A stretch of DNA of 34,590 nt from assembly GCA_024403365.1 (NCBI GenBank), contig JAKSRX010000012.1:1-34590 (forward strand), in the 5' to 3' direction. The notes beneath the pieces were generated by a model. The model ran no database searches and was not told where the DNA came from. It saw only the letters and a program-made list of their open reading frames with translations. The stretch's first letter is position 1; every line of letters starts with the position of its first letter. The position numbers were made by a program, and so were the translations under genes. Source of the DNA: Acetatifactor sp. (GTDB lineage Bacteria > Bacillota > Clostridia > Lachnospirales > Lachnospiraceae). Shown here piece by piece: positions 26,252-33,314 of the stretch.

Positions 26252-28603
26252 ATGGCAGGAGGAGGAAGAGGATCCATGGGCCCGAGAGGGTTCCTGACCG
26301 AGGAAGAGAAGGCGAATGTGCCGAAAGTGACAAAGGAACTGTTAATTCGTATCTTGTCTTATTTGAGACCCTATTGGCTGCAGTTTCTGTTTGTATTTGC
26401 AGCGATCCTGTTGTCTGCAACGGTGGGATTGCTCCCGTCCATCATCACCGGTAAGATCGTAGACCAGGCGCTGGTGGGCAAGGACATGGCACTGTTGATC
26501 CAACTGCTGATCATGGCCTTCGGAGCCCTGGCAGTGAGCCAGGTCATCGGTGTGCTGGAGAGTTATATCAATGCCTGGATCTCCCAGCGCATCATCTTCG
26601 ATATGAAGAACCAGATGTACAAGCATCTGCAGTATATGCCCCATTCCTTCTTCACCACGGAGAAGCAGGGCGATATCATTACCAGAATGAATACGGACAT
26701 CAGCGGTGTCAGCTCCGTGATCAGCGGCACCCTGTCCAGTATCGTCAGCAATGTAGCTACGGTGGTCACCACTCTGGTGGCACTGTTGTCCATGAACTGG
26801 CAGCTGGCGTTAGTGGGTATGGCGATCATTCCTTTGCTGATCCTGCCTACCAGAAGCGCAGGCAAGACCCGCTGGAAACTTTTGTCCGAGAGCCAGGCAA
26901 AAAGCGACGAGATGAATCAGGTCATCAATGAGACCTTGTCCGTCAGCGGCTCCATGCTGGTGAAGATCTTCACCAGAGAAGAGAAAGAATATGAAAAGTT
27001 TGTCAAGGTCAACGAGGAAGTGACGGAGATCACCCTGAAGGAGCGCAGAAGCGGTAAATGGTTCAGCGTGGTCATGGGTATGTTCGCACAGATCGGACCG
27101 CTTCTCATCTACTTTGCGGGTGGTCTGCTGATCATCCGGGAGATCGATGCAGATCTGACGGTAGGTATGATCACCGCTACCGTAGCTTTGATCAACCGCT
27201 TATATCGTCCCGTGGAATCTCTCCTGAATCTGCAGGTGGATTTCACAAGATCACTGGCACTGTTCACCCGAATCTTCGATTACTTTGACAGAGAGAATAC
27301 CATTGTCAATCCCGCCAACGGACAGAAGCCCGAGGTGGAATTGCAGCCCATCGTATATGATCATGTAGCCTTCAGCTATGATGAGACAAAGTCCTTGCTT
27401 ACCGATGTGAACTTCACGGTACCCGGCGGCAAAATGTATGCTATCGTGGGTCCCTCCGGTTCCGGTAAGTCCACCGTGGTGAATCTGATTCCCAGACTTT
27501 ACGATGTACTGGGCGGCAAGGTCACTATCGCCGGAGTGGATGTGAGAGACTTTGACTTAAGTTACTTAAGACAGTGCATCGGTGTGGTGACGCAGGAGTC
27601 CTATCTTTTCAACGGCACCATCCTGGATAACTTGCGTTATGCCAAGGAAGATGCCACCATGGAGGAGATCGAGGCTGCCTGTCGTGTAGCCAATATCCAT
27701 GACTTCATCGTGTCCCAGCCGAAAGGATACCTCACGGAAGTAGGTAACAGAGGACTGAAATTGTCCGGCGGCGAGAAGCAGCGTATCTCCATCGCCCGGG
27801 TGATCCTGAAGGATCCCAAGATCCTGATCCTGGATGAGGCCACCAGTGCCCTGGATTCCATCTCAGAAAATGCCATTCAGGATGCTCTGGAGAATATGAT
27901 GAAGGGACGTACCAGCATCGTCATCGCCCACCGTCTGTCCACCATTCTGAAAGCGGACAGGATCTTGGTGGTAAAGGGCGGCGTCATCGCAGAGCAGGGT
28001 ACCCACGAGGAACTGCTTGCGTTGGGCGGAACTTATCGAGAACTTTATGAGACCCAGTTCAGACAGGCCATCGCATTTGAGAGTGCCCAGGGTAGTGCTG
28101 GACTGAACATTGAGGCCCTTTCCACGGAATATACCGTGCGCAGGATCAGTGAGGATGACATCACCGATGTGTACAGACTCTGCAAGACCAATCAGAAATA
28201 TTATGAGTATATCCATGAAGTACCTACCGTGGAGAGCCTGACGGAGGTCATCAGTACCCTGCCGGATGGCGTCAATATCAGCGAGAAGTACTTTGTGGGA
28301 TTCTATGAAAAAGACACACTGGTGGCTGTGATGGATCTGATCACTGCTTATCCCGAGAAGGACGATGCCTTTATCGGTTGGTTCATGGTAGCGGGAGAGC
28401 AGCAGAGAAGAGGTATCGGCAGCAGGATCTTCGCAGATGTGCGTGCTGCAATGAAGGCCCAGGGCTTTGATTACCTGTCCCTCGGCTGCGTCAGGGAAAA
28501 CGAGGAGGCGAAGGCTTTCTGGAAAGCCCAGGGATTTGCTCCCACAGGCGAAGAGATCGACAACGGCGAATATGTTGTCCTGAAATACGCAAGAGATATT
28601 TAA
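26252..28603 (+). CDS. ABC exporter fused to a GNAT acetyltransferase
   Basis: This 783-residue protein is one frame. Residues 1-25 are Gly-rich then charged. About 33-340 form the six-helix exporter membrane domain. About 365-600 form the ATPase, with Walker A GPSGSGKST (400-408), signature LSGGEKQR (504-511), Walker B ILILDEATSAL (525-535) and the H-loop His in IAHRLST (560). This part alone has the length of a normal half-transporter, which works as a dimer. Residues about 625-783 form a complete GNAT domain with the acetyl-CoA loop in QQRRGIGSRIF and the late FWKAQGFAPTGEE. Such a C-terminal acetyltransferase is not standard for ABC exporters. GGAGGATGAG precedes the ATG. The cargo and acetylation target are unknown. 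Confidence 0.9.
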   Translation: MAGGGRGSMGPRGFLTEEEKANVPKVTKELLIRILSYLRPYWLQFLFVFAAILLSATVGLLPSIITGKIVDQALVGKDMALLIQLLIMAFGALAVSQVIGVLESYINAWISQRIIFDMKNQMYKHLQYMPHSFFTTEKQGDIITRMNTDISGVSSVISGTLSSIVSNVATVVTTLVALLSMNWQLALVGMAIIPLLILPTRSAGKTRWKLLSESQAKSDEMNQVINETLSVSGSMLVKIFTREEKEYEKFVKVNEEVTEITLKERRSGKWFSVVMGMFAQIGPLLIYFAGGLLIIREIDADLTVGMITATVALINRLYRPVESLLNLQVDFTRSLALFTRIFDYFDRENTIVNPANGQKPEVELQPIVYDHVAFSYDETKSLLTDVNFTVPGGKMYAIVGPSGSGKSTVVNLIPRLYDVLGGKVTIAGVDVRDFDLSYLRQCIGVVTQESYLFNGTILDNLRYAKEDATMEEIEAACRVANIHDFIVSQPKGYLTEVGNRGLKLSGGEKQRISIARVILKDPKILILDEATSALDSISENAIQDALENMMKGRTSIVIAHRLSTILKADRILVVKGGVIAEQGTHEELLALGGTYRELYETQFRQAIAFESAQGSAGLNIEALSTEYTVRRISEDDITDVYRLCKTNQKYYEYIHEVPTVESLTEVISTLPDGVNISEKYFVGFYEKDTLVAVMDLITAYPEKDDAFIGWFMVAGEQQRRGIGSRIFADVRAAMKAQGFDYLSLGCVRENEEAKAFWKAQGFAPTGEEIDNGEYVVLKYARDI

Positions 28604-28616
28604 CAGATGATAGAAG

Positions 28617-28650
28617 GACCGTGCTTTGGAACAGAGCACGGTCTTTTTTT
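28617..28650 (+). terminator. intrinsic terminator after the ABC-GNAT gene
   Basis: GACCGTGCT and AGCACGGTC pair perfectly around a 9-base loop, followed by seven T. Confidence 0.93.
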
Positions 28651-28664
28651 ATTTCTTAAAATAC

Positions 28665-28759
28665 TTTGAAATTCAAAATAAATATCTTGACAATCAAAAT
28701 ATTTTGATGTAATCTGTGCAATGTAGATAATTTGAGTATCAAAATATTTGAGGCTCAAA
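28665..28759. promoter_or_regulatory. four FabT-like operators before acpP
   Basis: Four copies of TTTGA-NNN-TCAAA are present: 28665-28677 (spacer AAT), 28686-28698 (CTTGA, spacer CAA, one mismatch), 28731-28743 (spacer GTA) and 28747-28759 (spacer GGC). The arms match the palindrome of FabT, the MarR-family regulator of fatty-acid genes in lactic acid bacteria. A perfect 14-bp palindrome, TCAAAATATTTTGA, sits at 28694-28707. TTGATG (28704-28709) and GATAAT (28726-28731) with a 16-base spacer are a promoter candidate, so site 3 abuts the -10. TTGACA at 28687 is an alternative -35. Confidence 0.75.
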
Positions 28760-28795
28760 GCAAAATAATTTAACTATCGAAAGGAAATGAAAACA

Positions 28796-29029
28796 ATGTT
28801 AGAGAAGTTGATCAGTATTATTGAGGAGCAGTTAAGTGTAGAAGGTATCGAGATCACCGAGAAGACCAGCTTTAAGGATGATCTGGATGCGGATTCCCTG
28901 GACCTTTTCGAGATGGCTATGGCGATCGAGGAAGCATTTGAGGTAGAGATCCCTTCCGAAGAGCTTGAGAAGATCACCACTGTTGGTTCCGTTATTGCAT
29001 ACCTGAAGGAAAAGGGCATCGAGGCATAA
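28796..29029 (+). CDS. acpP: acyl carrier protein
   Basis: The 77-residue acidic protein carries growing acyl chains on a phosphopantetheine arm. The attachment Ser is in DADSLDLFEM at about residue 36, and helices before and after fit ACP. Start choice: an ATG at 28787 is only a base or two from AAGGA, too close, while the ATG at 28796 is 10 bases from it and gives the family length. It is the first gene of the fab operon, downstream of the four operator sites, and is followed by fabK with one base between stop and start. A single ACP serving the whole pathway is inferred from its position. Confidence 0.95.
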   Translation: MLEKLISIIEEQLSVEGIEITEKTSFKDDLDADSLDLFEMAMAIEEAFEVEIPSEELEKITTVGSVIAYLKEKGIEA

Positions 29030-29030
29030 G

Positions 29031-29954
29031 ATGAAAACAAGAGTAACTGAACTTCTGGGAATTGAATACCCGATCATTCAGGGCGGTATGGCCTGGGTCG
29101 CAGAGCATCAGCTGGCTGCTGCAGTCAGTAATGCAGGAGGCCTTGGTCTGATCGGTGCGGCATCCGCACCTGCCGATGTGGTCAGAGAAGAGATCCGCAA
29201 GTGCAAGGCACTGACCGATAAGCCCTTTGGCGTGAATATCATGCTGTTGAATCCCAACGCCGACGATGTAGCCAGAATCGTGGTTGAGGAAGGCGTAAAG
29301 GTGGTTACCACCGGCGCAGGCAACCCCGGCAAGTACATGGAGATGTGGAAAGCTGCCGGCGTGAAGGTCATCCCCGTAGTAGCCAGTGTGGCTATGGCTA
29401 AGATGATGGAGAGAGCAGGCGCAGACGCAGTGGTAGCGGAAGGAATGGAGAGCGGCGGACATATCGGTGTCACCACTACCTTTTCCCTGGTACCCCAGGT
29501 GGTCGACGCAGTATCGATCCCTGTCATTGCGGCAGGCGGTATCGCAGACGGCAGAGGCGTAGCTGCGGCATTTATGCTGGGCGCCGAGGCAGTTCAGATG
29601 GGTACCCGCTTTGTGGCAGCTAAGGAATCCATTGTTCACAGCAACTACAAAGAGAAGATCATCAAGGCTAAGGATATTGATTCCACCATTACCGGAACCA
29701 CCACAGGACATCCTGTGCGCTGCCTGAGAAATAAGATGACCAAGGAATATCTTCGCCTGGAGAAGGAAGGGGCAGACTTTATGGAACTTGAGCAGCTGAC
29801 CCTGGGTTCCCTTCGCAAGGCTGTTATTGAGGGTGATGTAGTCAACGGAACCCTGATGGCAGGTCAGATCGCAGGTCTGGTCAAGTCCGAAGATTCCTGT
29901 GAGGATATCATTCAGGAACTGGTAAGAGATGCAAGTAAGATATTAAAACTGTAA
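29031..29954 (+). CDS. fabK: enoyl-ACP reductase II (FabK)
   Basis: This 307-residue flavoprotein is FabK, the FMN-dependent enoyl-ACP reductase that replaces FabI in many Firmicutes. It has a TIM-barrel start IQGGMAWVAEHQLAAAVSNAGGLG, GTGAGNPG-like loops (TTGAGNPGKY), and the catalytic His region MESGGHIG with H144. Nitronate monooxygenase relatives share the fold, but the gene sits between acpP and fabD, which settles the call. It reduces trans-2-enoyl-ACP with NADH at the end of each cycle, so the organism would not depend on FabI here. It starts one base after the acpP stop with GAGG about nine bases ahead. Confidence 0.95.
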   Translation: MKTRVTELLGIEYPIIQGGMAWVAEHQLAAAVSNAGGLGLIGAASAPADVVREEIRKCKALTDKPFGVNIMLLNPNADDVARIVVEEGVKVVTTGAGNPGKYMEMWKAAGVKVIPVVASVAMAKMMERAGADAVVAEGMESGGHIGVTTTFSLVPQVVDAVSIPVIAAGGIADGRGVAAAFMLGAEAVQMGTRFVAAKESIVHSNYKEKIIKAKDIDSTITGTTTGHPVRCLRNKMTKEYLRLEKEGADFMELEQLTLGSLRKAVIEGDVVNGTLMAGQIAGLVKSEDSCEDIIQELVRDASKILKL

Positions 29955-29974
29955 GACGAGAAGAGAGAAAGAGA

Positions 29975-30898
29975 ATGGGTAAGATTGCTTTTGTTTTCCC
30001 CGGACAGGGAGCACAGTATGTGGGAATGGGCAGAGATTTCTATGCAGCGTTTGCTGAGAGCAGACAGATGTATGAGATCGCTTCTTCCGCGGCGGAAATG
30101 GATATCAAGGAGCTTTGCTTCGAAGAAAATGAGAGACTGAATATCACGGAATACACACAGATCGCTATGCTGGCTACAGAGATGGCGATCCTGCAGGCAG
30201 TGAAACTTAAGGGTATCCAGCCTGATGTATGTGCAGGCTTGAGCCTGGGAGAGTATGCAGCTATCGGTGCCACCGGTGTGATGGCTCCCGTGGATTGCTT
30301 CCGCGTCATCAGAAAGCGCGGAATATTCATGCAGGAGGCATATCCCGTAGGCGGTGCTATGTCAGCTGTACTGGGTTCCGATGCCGCTACCATCGAGAAG
30401 ATATGTGAGGAGACGGAAGGCATCGTCTCCATCGCCAACTACAACTGTCCCGGACAGATCGTTATCACCGGTGAAAAGGATGCAGTGGAGCGTGCAGGCG
30501 AGGCTTTGAAAGCAGCCGGCGCAAAGCGTGTGATCCCCTTAAAGGTCAGCGGTCCTTTCCATTCTGCTTTGCTCGGCGACGCAGGAGAGAAACTTAGAAA
30601 GGAACTGGAGGCGGTGAATCTTTCCGCTCCTTCCGTTCCCTATATCACCAATGTAGATTGCAGTTATGTATGTGACACAGAGAGGATCGTAGATCTCTGT
30701 GCAATGCAGGTATCCCACTCCGTAAGATGGCAGCAGACCATCGAGAAGATGATCGCAGACGGCGTAGATACCTTTATCGAGATCGGACCCGGTAAGACCC
30801 TGTCCGGTTTCATCAAAAAGATCAGTAAGGATGTAACAGTCCTGAACGTGGAAAAGGTAGAAGATCTGGAGGGACTGAAATGCTTACAGGACAAGTAG
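29975..30898 (+). CDS. fabD: malonyl-CoA:ACP transacylase
   Basis: The 307-residue enzyme moves malonyl from CoA to ACP. The start FVFPGQGAQYVGMG is the family oxyanion region. The nucleophile is S90 in GLSLGEY, where the usual motif has GHSLGE, so Leu replaces His before the nucleophile. R115 in IRKRG and H196 in GPFHSAL complete the active site, and the C-terminal EIGPGKTLSGF is intact. A GAGAAAGAG site precedes the ATG. Its 3' end overlaps fabG by 19 bases. It follows fabK in the order seen in streptococcal-type clusters. Confidence 0.96.
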   Translation: MGKIAFVFPGQGAQYVGMGRDFYAAFAESRQMYEIASSAAEMDIKELCFEENERLNITEYTQIAMLATEMAILQAVKLKGIQPDVCAGLSLGEYAAIGATGVMAPVDCFRVIRKRGIFMQEAYPVGGAMSAVLGSDAATIEKICEETEGIVSIANYNCPGQIVITGEKDAVERAGEALKAAGAKRVIPLKVSGPFHSALLGDAGEKLRKELEAVNLSAPSVPYITNVDCSYVCDTERIVDLCAMQVSHSVRWQQTIEKMIADGVDTFIEIGPGKTLSGFIKKISKDVTVLNVEKVEDLEGLKCLQDK

Positions 30899-31620
30899 CA
30901 CTGGTGACGGGAAGTGCCAGAGGAATCGGCAGAGAGATCGCTGTGAAACTGGCAAGCCTCGGAGCAAGCGTCATTGTAAATTACAGCGGTTCCGAAGCAG
31001 CAGCTCTGGAGACGAAGGCGCAGATCGAGAGCCTTGGCGGAACAGCGGAATGTATGCGCTGTGATGTGTCAGACTTTGCGGCAGCAAAGGAACTGGCAGA
31101 CAATATAATCAAGAAATACGGCAGACTGGATATCCTGGTCAACAATGCGGGAATCACCAAAGACGGTCTGTTGATGAAGATGAGTGAGGAAGATTTCGAC
31201 AGAGTATTGGATGTGAACCTGAAGGGTGCTTTCAATATGATCCGTCATTTCAGCCGCAACTTCTTAAAGCAGAGAAGCGGCAAGATCATCAATATCTCCT
31301 CAGTCAGCGGTGTGATCGGCAATGCCGGTCAGGCGAATTATTCCGCATCCAAAGCGGGATTGATCGGACTTACCAAGAGTGTGGCCAGAGAACTGGCCAG
31401 TCGCGGCATCTGCGTCAATGCAGTTGCTCCCGGCTTTATTCAGACCGATATGACAGCCAATATGTCGGACAGTGCAAAGGAAGGATTGACAGACATGATT
31501 CCTTTGGGAAGGATCGGAGATGCAAAGGATGTAGCTGAGGCAGTAGCTTTCCTTGCAGGTGTTGGCGGCAATTATATTACCGGTCAGGTGATCTGTGTAG
31601 ACGGAGGAATGGCAATATGA
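30880..31620 (+). CDS. fabG: 3-oxoacyl-ACP reductase
   Basis: This 246-residue short-chain dehydrogenase reduces 3-oxoacyl-ACP with NADPH. The dinucleotide motif TGSARGIG is at residues 10-17, NNAG at 88-91, and the catalytic Ser, Tyr and Lys at about S141, Y154 and K158 (YSASK). The C-terminal GNYITGQVICVDGGMAI is the classic FabG ending. GGAGGGACTG lies before the ATG, inside the fabD gene. Its stop overlaps the fabF start by four bases. Both overlaps suggest coupled translation within the fab operon. Confidence 0.97.
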   Translation: MLTGQVALVTGSARGIGREIAVKLASLGASVIVNYSGSEAAALETKAQIESLGGTAECMRCDVSDFAAAKELADNIIKKYGRLDILVNNAGITKDGLLMKMSEEDFDRVLDVNLKGAFNMIRHFSRNFLKQRSGKIINISSVSGVIGNAGQANYSASKAGLIGLTKSVARELASRGICVNAVAPGFIQTDMTANMSDSAKEGLTDMIPLGRIGDAKDVAEAVAFLAGVGGNYITGQVICVDGGMAI

Positions 31621-32858
31621 GTTTAGGAAGAAGAGTAGTGATCACAGGTATGGGTGCCGTAACACCCATCGGTGTAGGTGTAGAGAATTTCCGTGAAGGT
31701 CTCCTTGCTGGCAAGAAGGGCTTCGCACCTATCACAGAGTTTGACGCTAGCGAATATAAATGTAAAGTTTGTGCACCCGTGAGAGACTTCGTTCCGGAGG
31801 AGCACATGGATAAGAAAGCAGCAAGAAGAATGGAGCGTTTCTCCCAGATGGCAGTAGCCGCAGCAGGAGAGGCGATGAAGGATTCCGGCCTGGATATGGA
31901 GAAGGAAGATCCTTACATGGTAGGATGTGCAGTCAGCAGCGGCATCGGTTCTCTCCAGGCTATGGAGAGAGAGCATGCTAAACTTTTAGAAAAGGGACCC
32001 GGCAGAGTAGGTCCTTTGCTGGTACCTTTGATGATCTCCAACATGGCAGCAGGTAATGTAAGTATCGCTTATGGCCTGAAGGGCAAGAGCATCAATGTGG
32101 TGACCGCTTGTGCTTCCGGTACTCATTCTATCGGCGAAGCATTCCGTACCATTCAGTACGGTGATGCGGATGTGATGGTTGCCGGCGGCTGTGAGAGCAG
32201 TATCACCCCCATCGGTGTAGCCGGATTTGCGGCATTGAATGCACTGAGCACGCTGGAGGATCCAAAGCGTTGTTCCATTCCTTTCGACAAAGACAGAAGC
32301 GGTTTCGTCATGGGCGAAGGCGCAGGCGTTCTGGTGATGGAAGAACTGGAGCATGCAAAGAAGCGTGGCGCAAAGATCTATGCTGAGGTAGTGGGCTACG
32401 GCTCTTCCTCCGATGCATTCCATATCACTTCCCCCGCAGAGGACGGACAGGGCGCTGCCAGAGCAATGATGAATGCGGTAAGGGATGCAGGTGCCGAACT
32501 TACGGATATCACTTACATCAATGCCCACGGAACCAGCACTCACTTAAACGATCTCTTCGAGACAAGAGCCATCAAGATGGCTTTCGGCGATCATGCTAAG
32601 AATATCAAGATCAATTCCACCAAGTCTATGATCGGTCACCTTTTAGGTGCTGCCGGTGCAGTGGAGGCCATCGCCTGCGTACTGCAGCTGCAGAGTGGTT
32701 TTGTTCATGCCACCGTAGGTCTTCAGGAGACTGAGGAAGAACTGGATCTGGATTACTGCAAGGAAGCAGTACAGACCAAACTTACCTACGCACTGTCCAA
32801 TTCTTTGGGCTTTGGCGGACACAACGCAAGCTTGCTGATCAAGGCATATAACGAGTAA
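31617..32858 (+). CDS. fabF: beta-ketoacyl-ACP synthase II
   Basis: The 413-residue condensing enzyme elongates acyl-ACP with malonyl-ACP. It has the Cys-His-His triad: C165 in VVTACASGTHS, H304 in INAHGTSTHLND and H341 in SMIGHLLGAAGA. The start RRVVITGMGAVTPIG and the end LSNSLGFGGHNASL are FabF landmarks. No fabH is present before acpP, so chain initiation must be encoded elsewhere. It overlaps fabG by four bases and precedes fabZ by 12. In streptococci accB lies between fabF and fabZ, but here it does not. Confidence 0.97.
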   Translation: MSLGRRVVITGMGAVTPIGVGVENFREGLLAGKKGFAPITEFDASEYKCKVCAPVRDFVPEEHMDKKAARRMERFSQMAVAAAGEAMKDSGLDMEKEDPYMVGCAVSSGIGSLQAMEREHAKLLEKGPGRVGPLLVPLMISNMAAGNVSIAYGLKGKSINVVTACASGTHSIGEAFRTIQYGDADVMVAGGCESSITPIGVAGFAALNALSTLEDPKRCSIPFDKDRSGFVMGEGAGVLVMEELEHAKKRGAKIYAEVVGYGSSSDAFHITSPAEDGQGAARAMMNAVRDAGAELTDITYINAHGTSTHLNDLFETRAIKMAFGDHAKNIKINSTKSMIGHLLGAAGAVEAIACVLQLQSGFVHATVGLQETEEELDLDYCKEAVQTKLTYALSNSLGFGGHNASLLIKAYNE

Positions 32859-32870
32859 AGGACACAGATC

Positions 32871-33302
32871 ATGTCAGTATATACAACAAAAGAAATCATG
32901 GAAATCATCCCCCACAGACAGCCCTTCCTGCTCATCGATACCATCGAGGAGCTGGAGGAGGGCACCAGAGCCGTAGGAAAGAAGTGTGTCAGCTTCAATG
33001 AGCCTTATTTTCAGGGCCATTTCCCCGGCAACCCTGTAATGCCCGGAGTGCTGATCGTGGAAGCTCTTGCTCAGGTGGGTGCAGTGGCACTTCTGGGTCT
33101 GGAGCAGTGGAAAGGCAAGACAGCCTATTTTGCGGGAATTGACAAGGTGCGTTTCAAGCAGAAAGTAGTTCCCGGAGACGTACTGATGCTGGAGACCAGG
33201 ATCATTAAGGTCAAGGGTCCCATCGGTATGGGAGAAGCTACCGCTACCGTAAACGGTAAGGTAGTCTGCAAAGCGGAGTTGACCTTCGCAGTAGGAGTGT
33301 AA
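32871..33302 (+). CDS. fabZ: 3-hydroxyacyl-ACP dehydratase
   Basis: This 143-residue hot-dog-fold enzyme removes water from 3-hydroxyacyl-ACP. HRQPFLLID at 15-23 and the active-site [22 protein letters not shown] carry the catalytic His (H50) and Glu (E64). AAAGGA precedes the ATG. No FabM or FabA isomerase gene is visible in the window, so the branch point for unsaturated fatty acids is not explained here. It is followed by accDA with eight bases between the TAA and the ATG. Confidence 0.96.
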   Translation: MSVYTTKEIMEIIPHRQPFLLIDTIEELEEGTRAVGKKCVSFNEPYFQGHFPGNPVMPGVLIVEALAQVGAVALLGLEQWKGKTAYFAGIDKVRFKQKVVPGDVLMLETRIIKVKGPIGMGEATATVNGKVVCKAELTFAVGV

Positions 33303-33314
33303 ATGTTGTCATGA
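33303..33314 (+). other. three-codon mini-ORF overlapping the accDA start
   Basis: Directly after the fabZ TAA an in-frame ATG TTG TCA TGA occurs. Its TGA overlaps the accDA ATG at 33311. AGGAG (33293-33297) is five bases from this ATG but thirteen from that of accDA. Ribosomes may therefore load here or reinitiate and pass to accDA. Confidence 0.4.
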
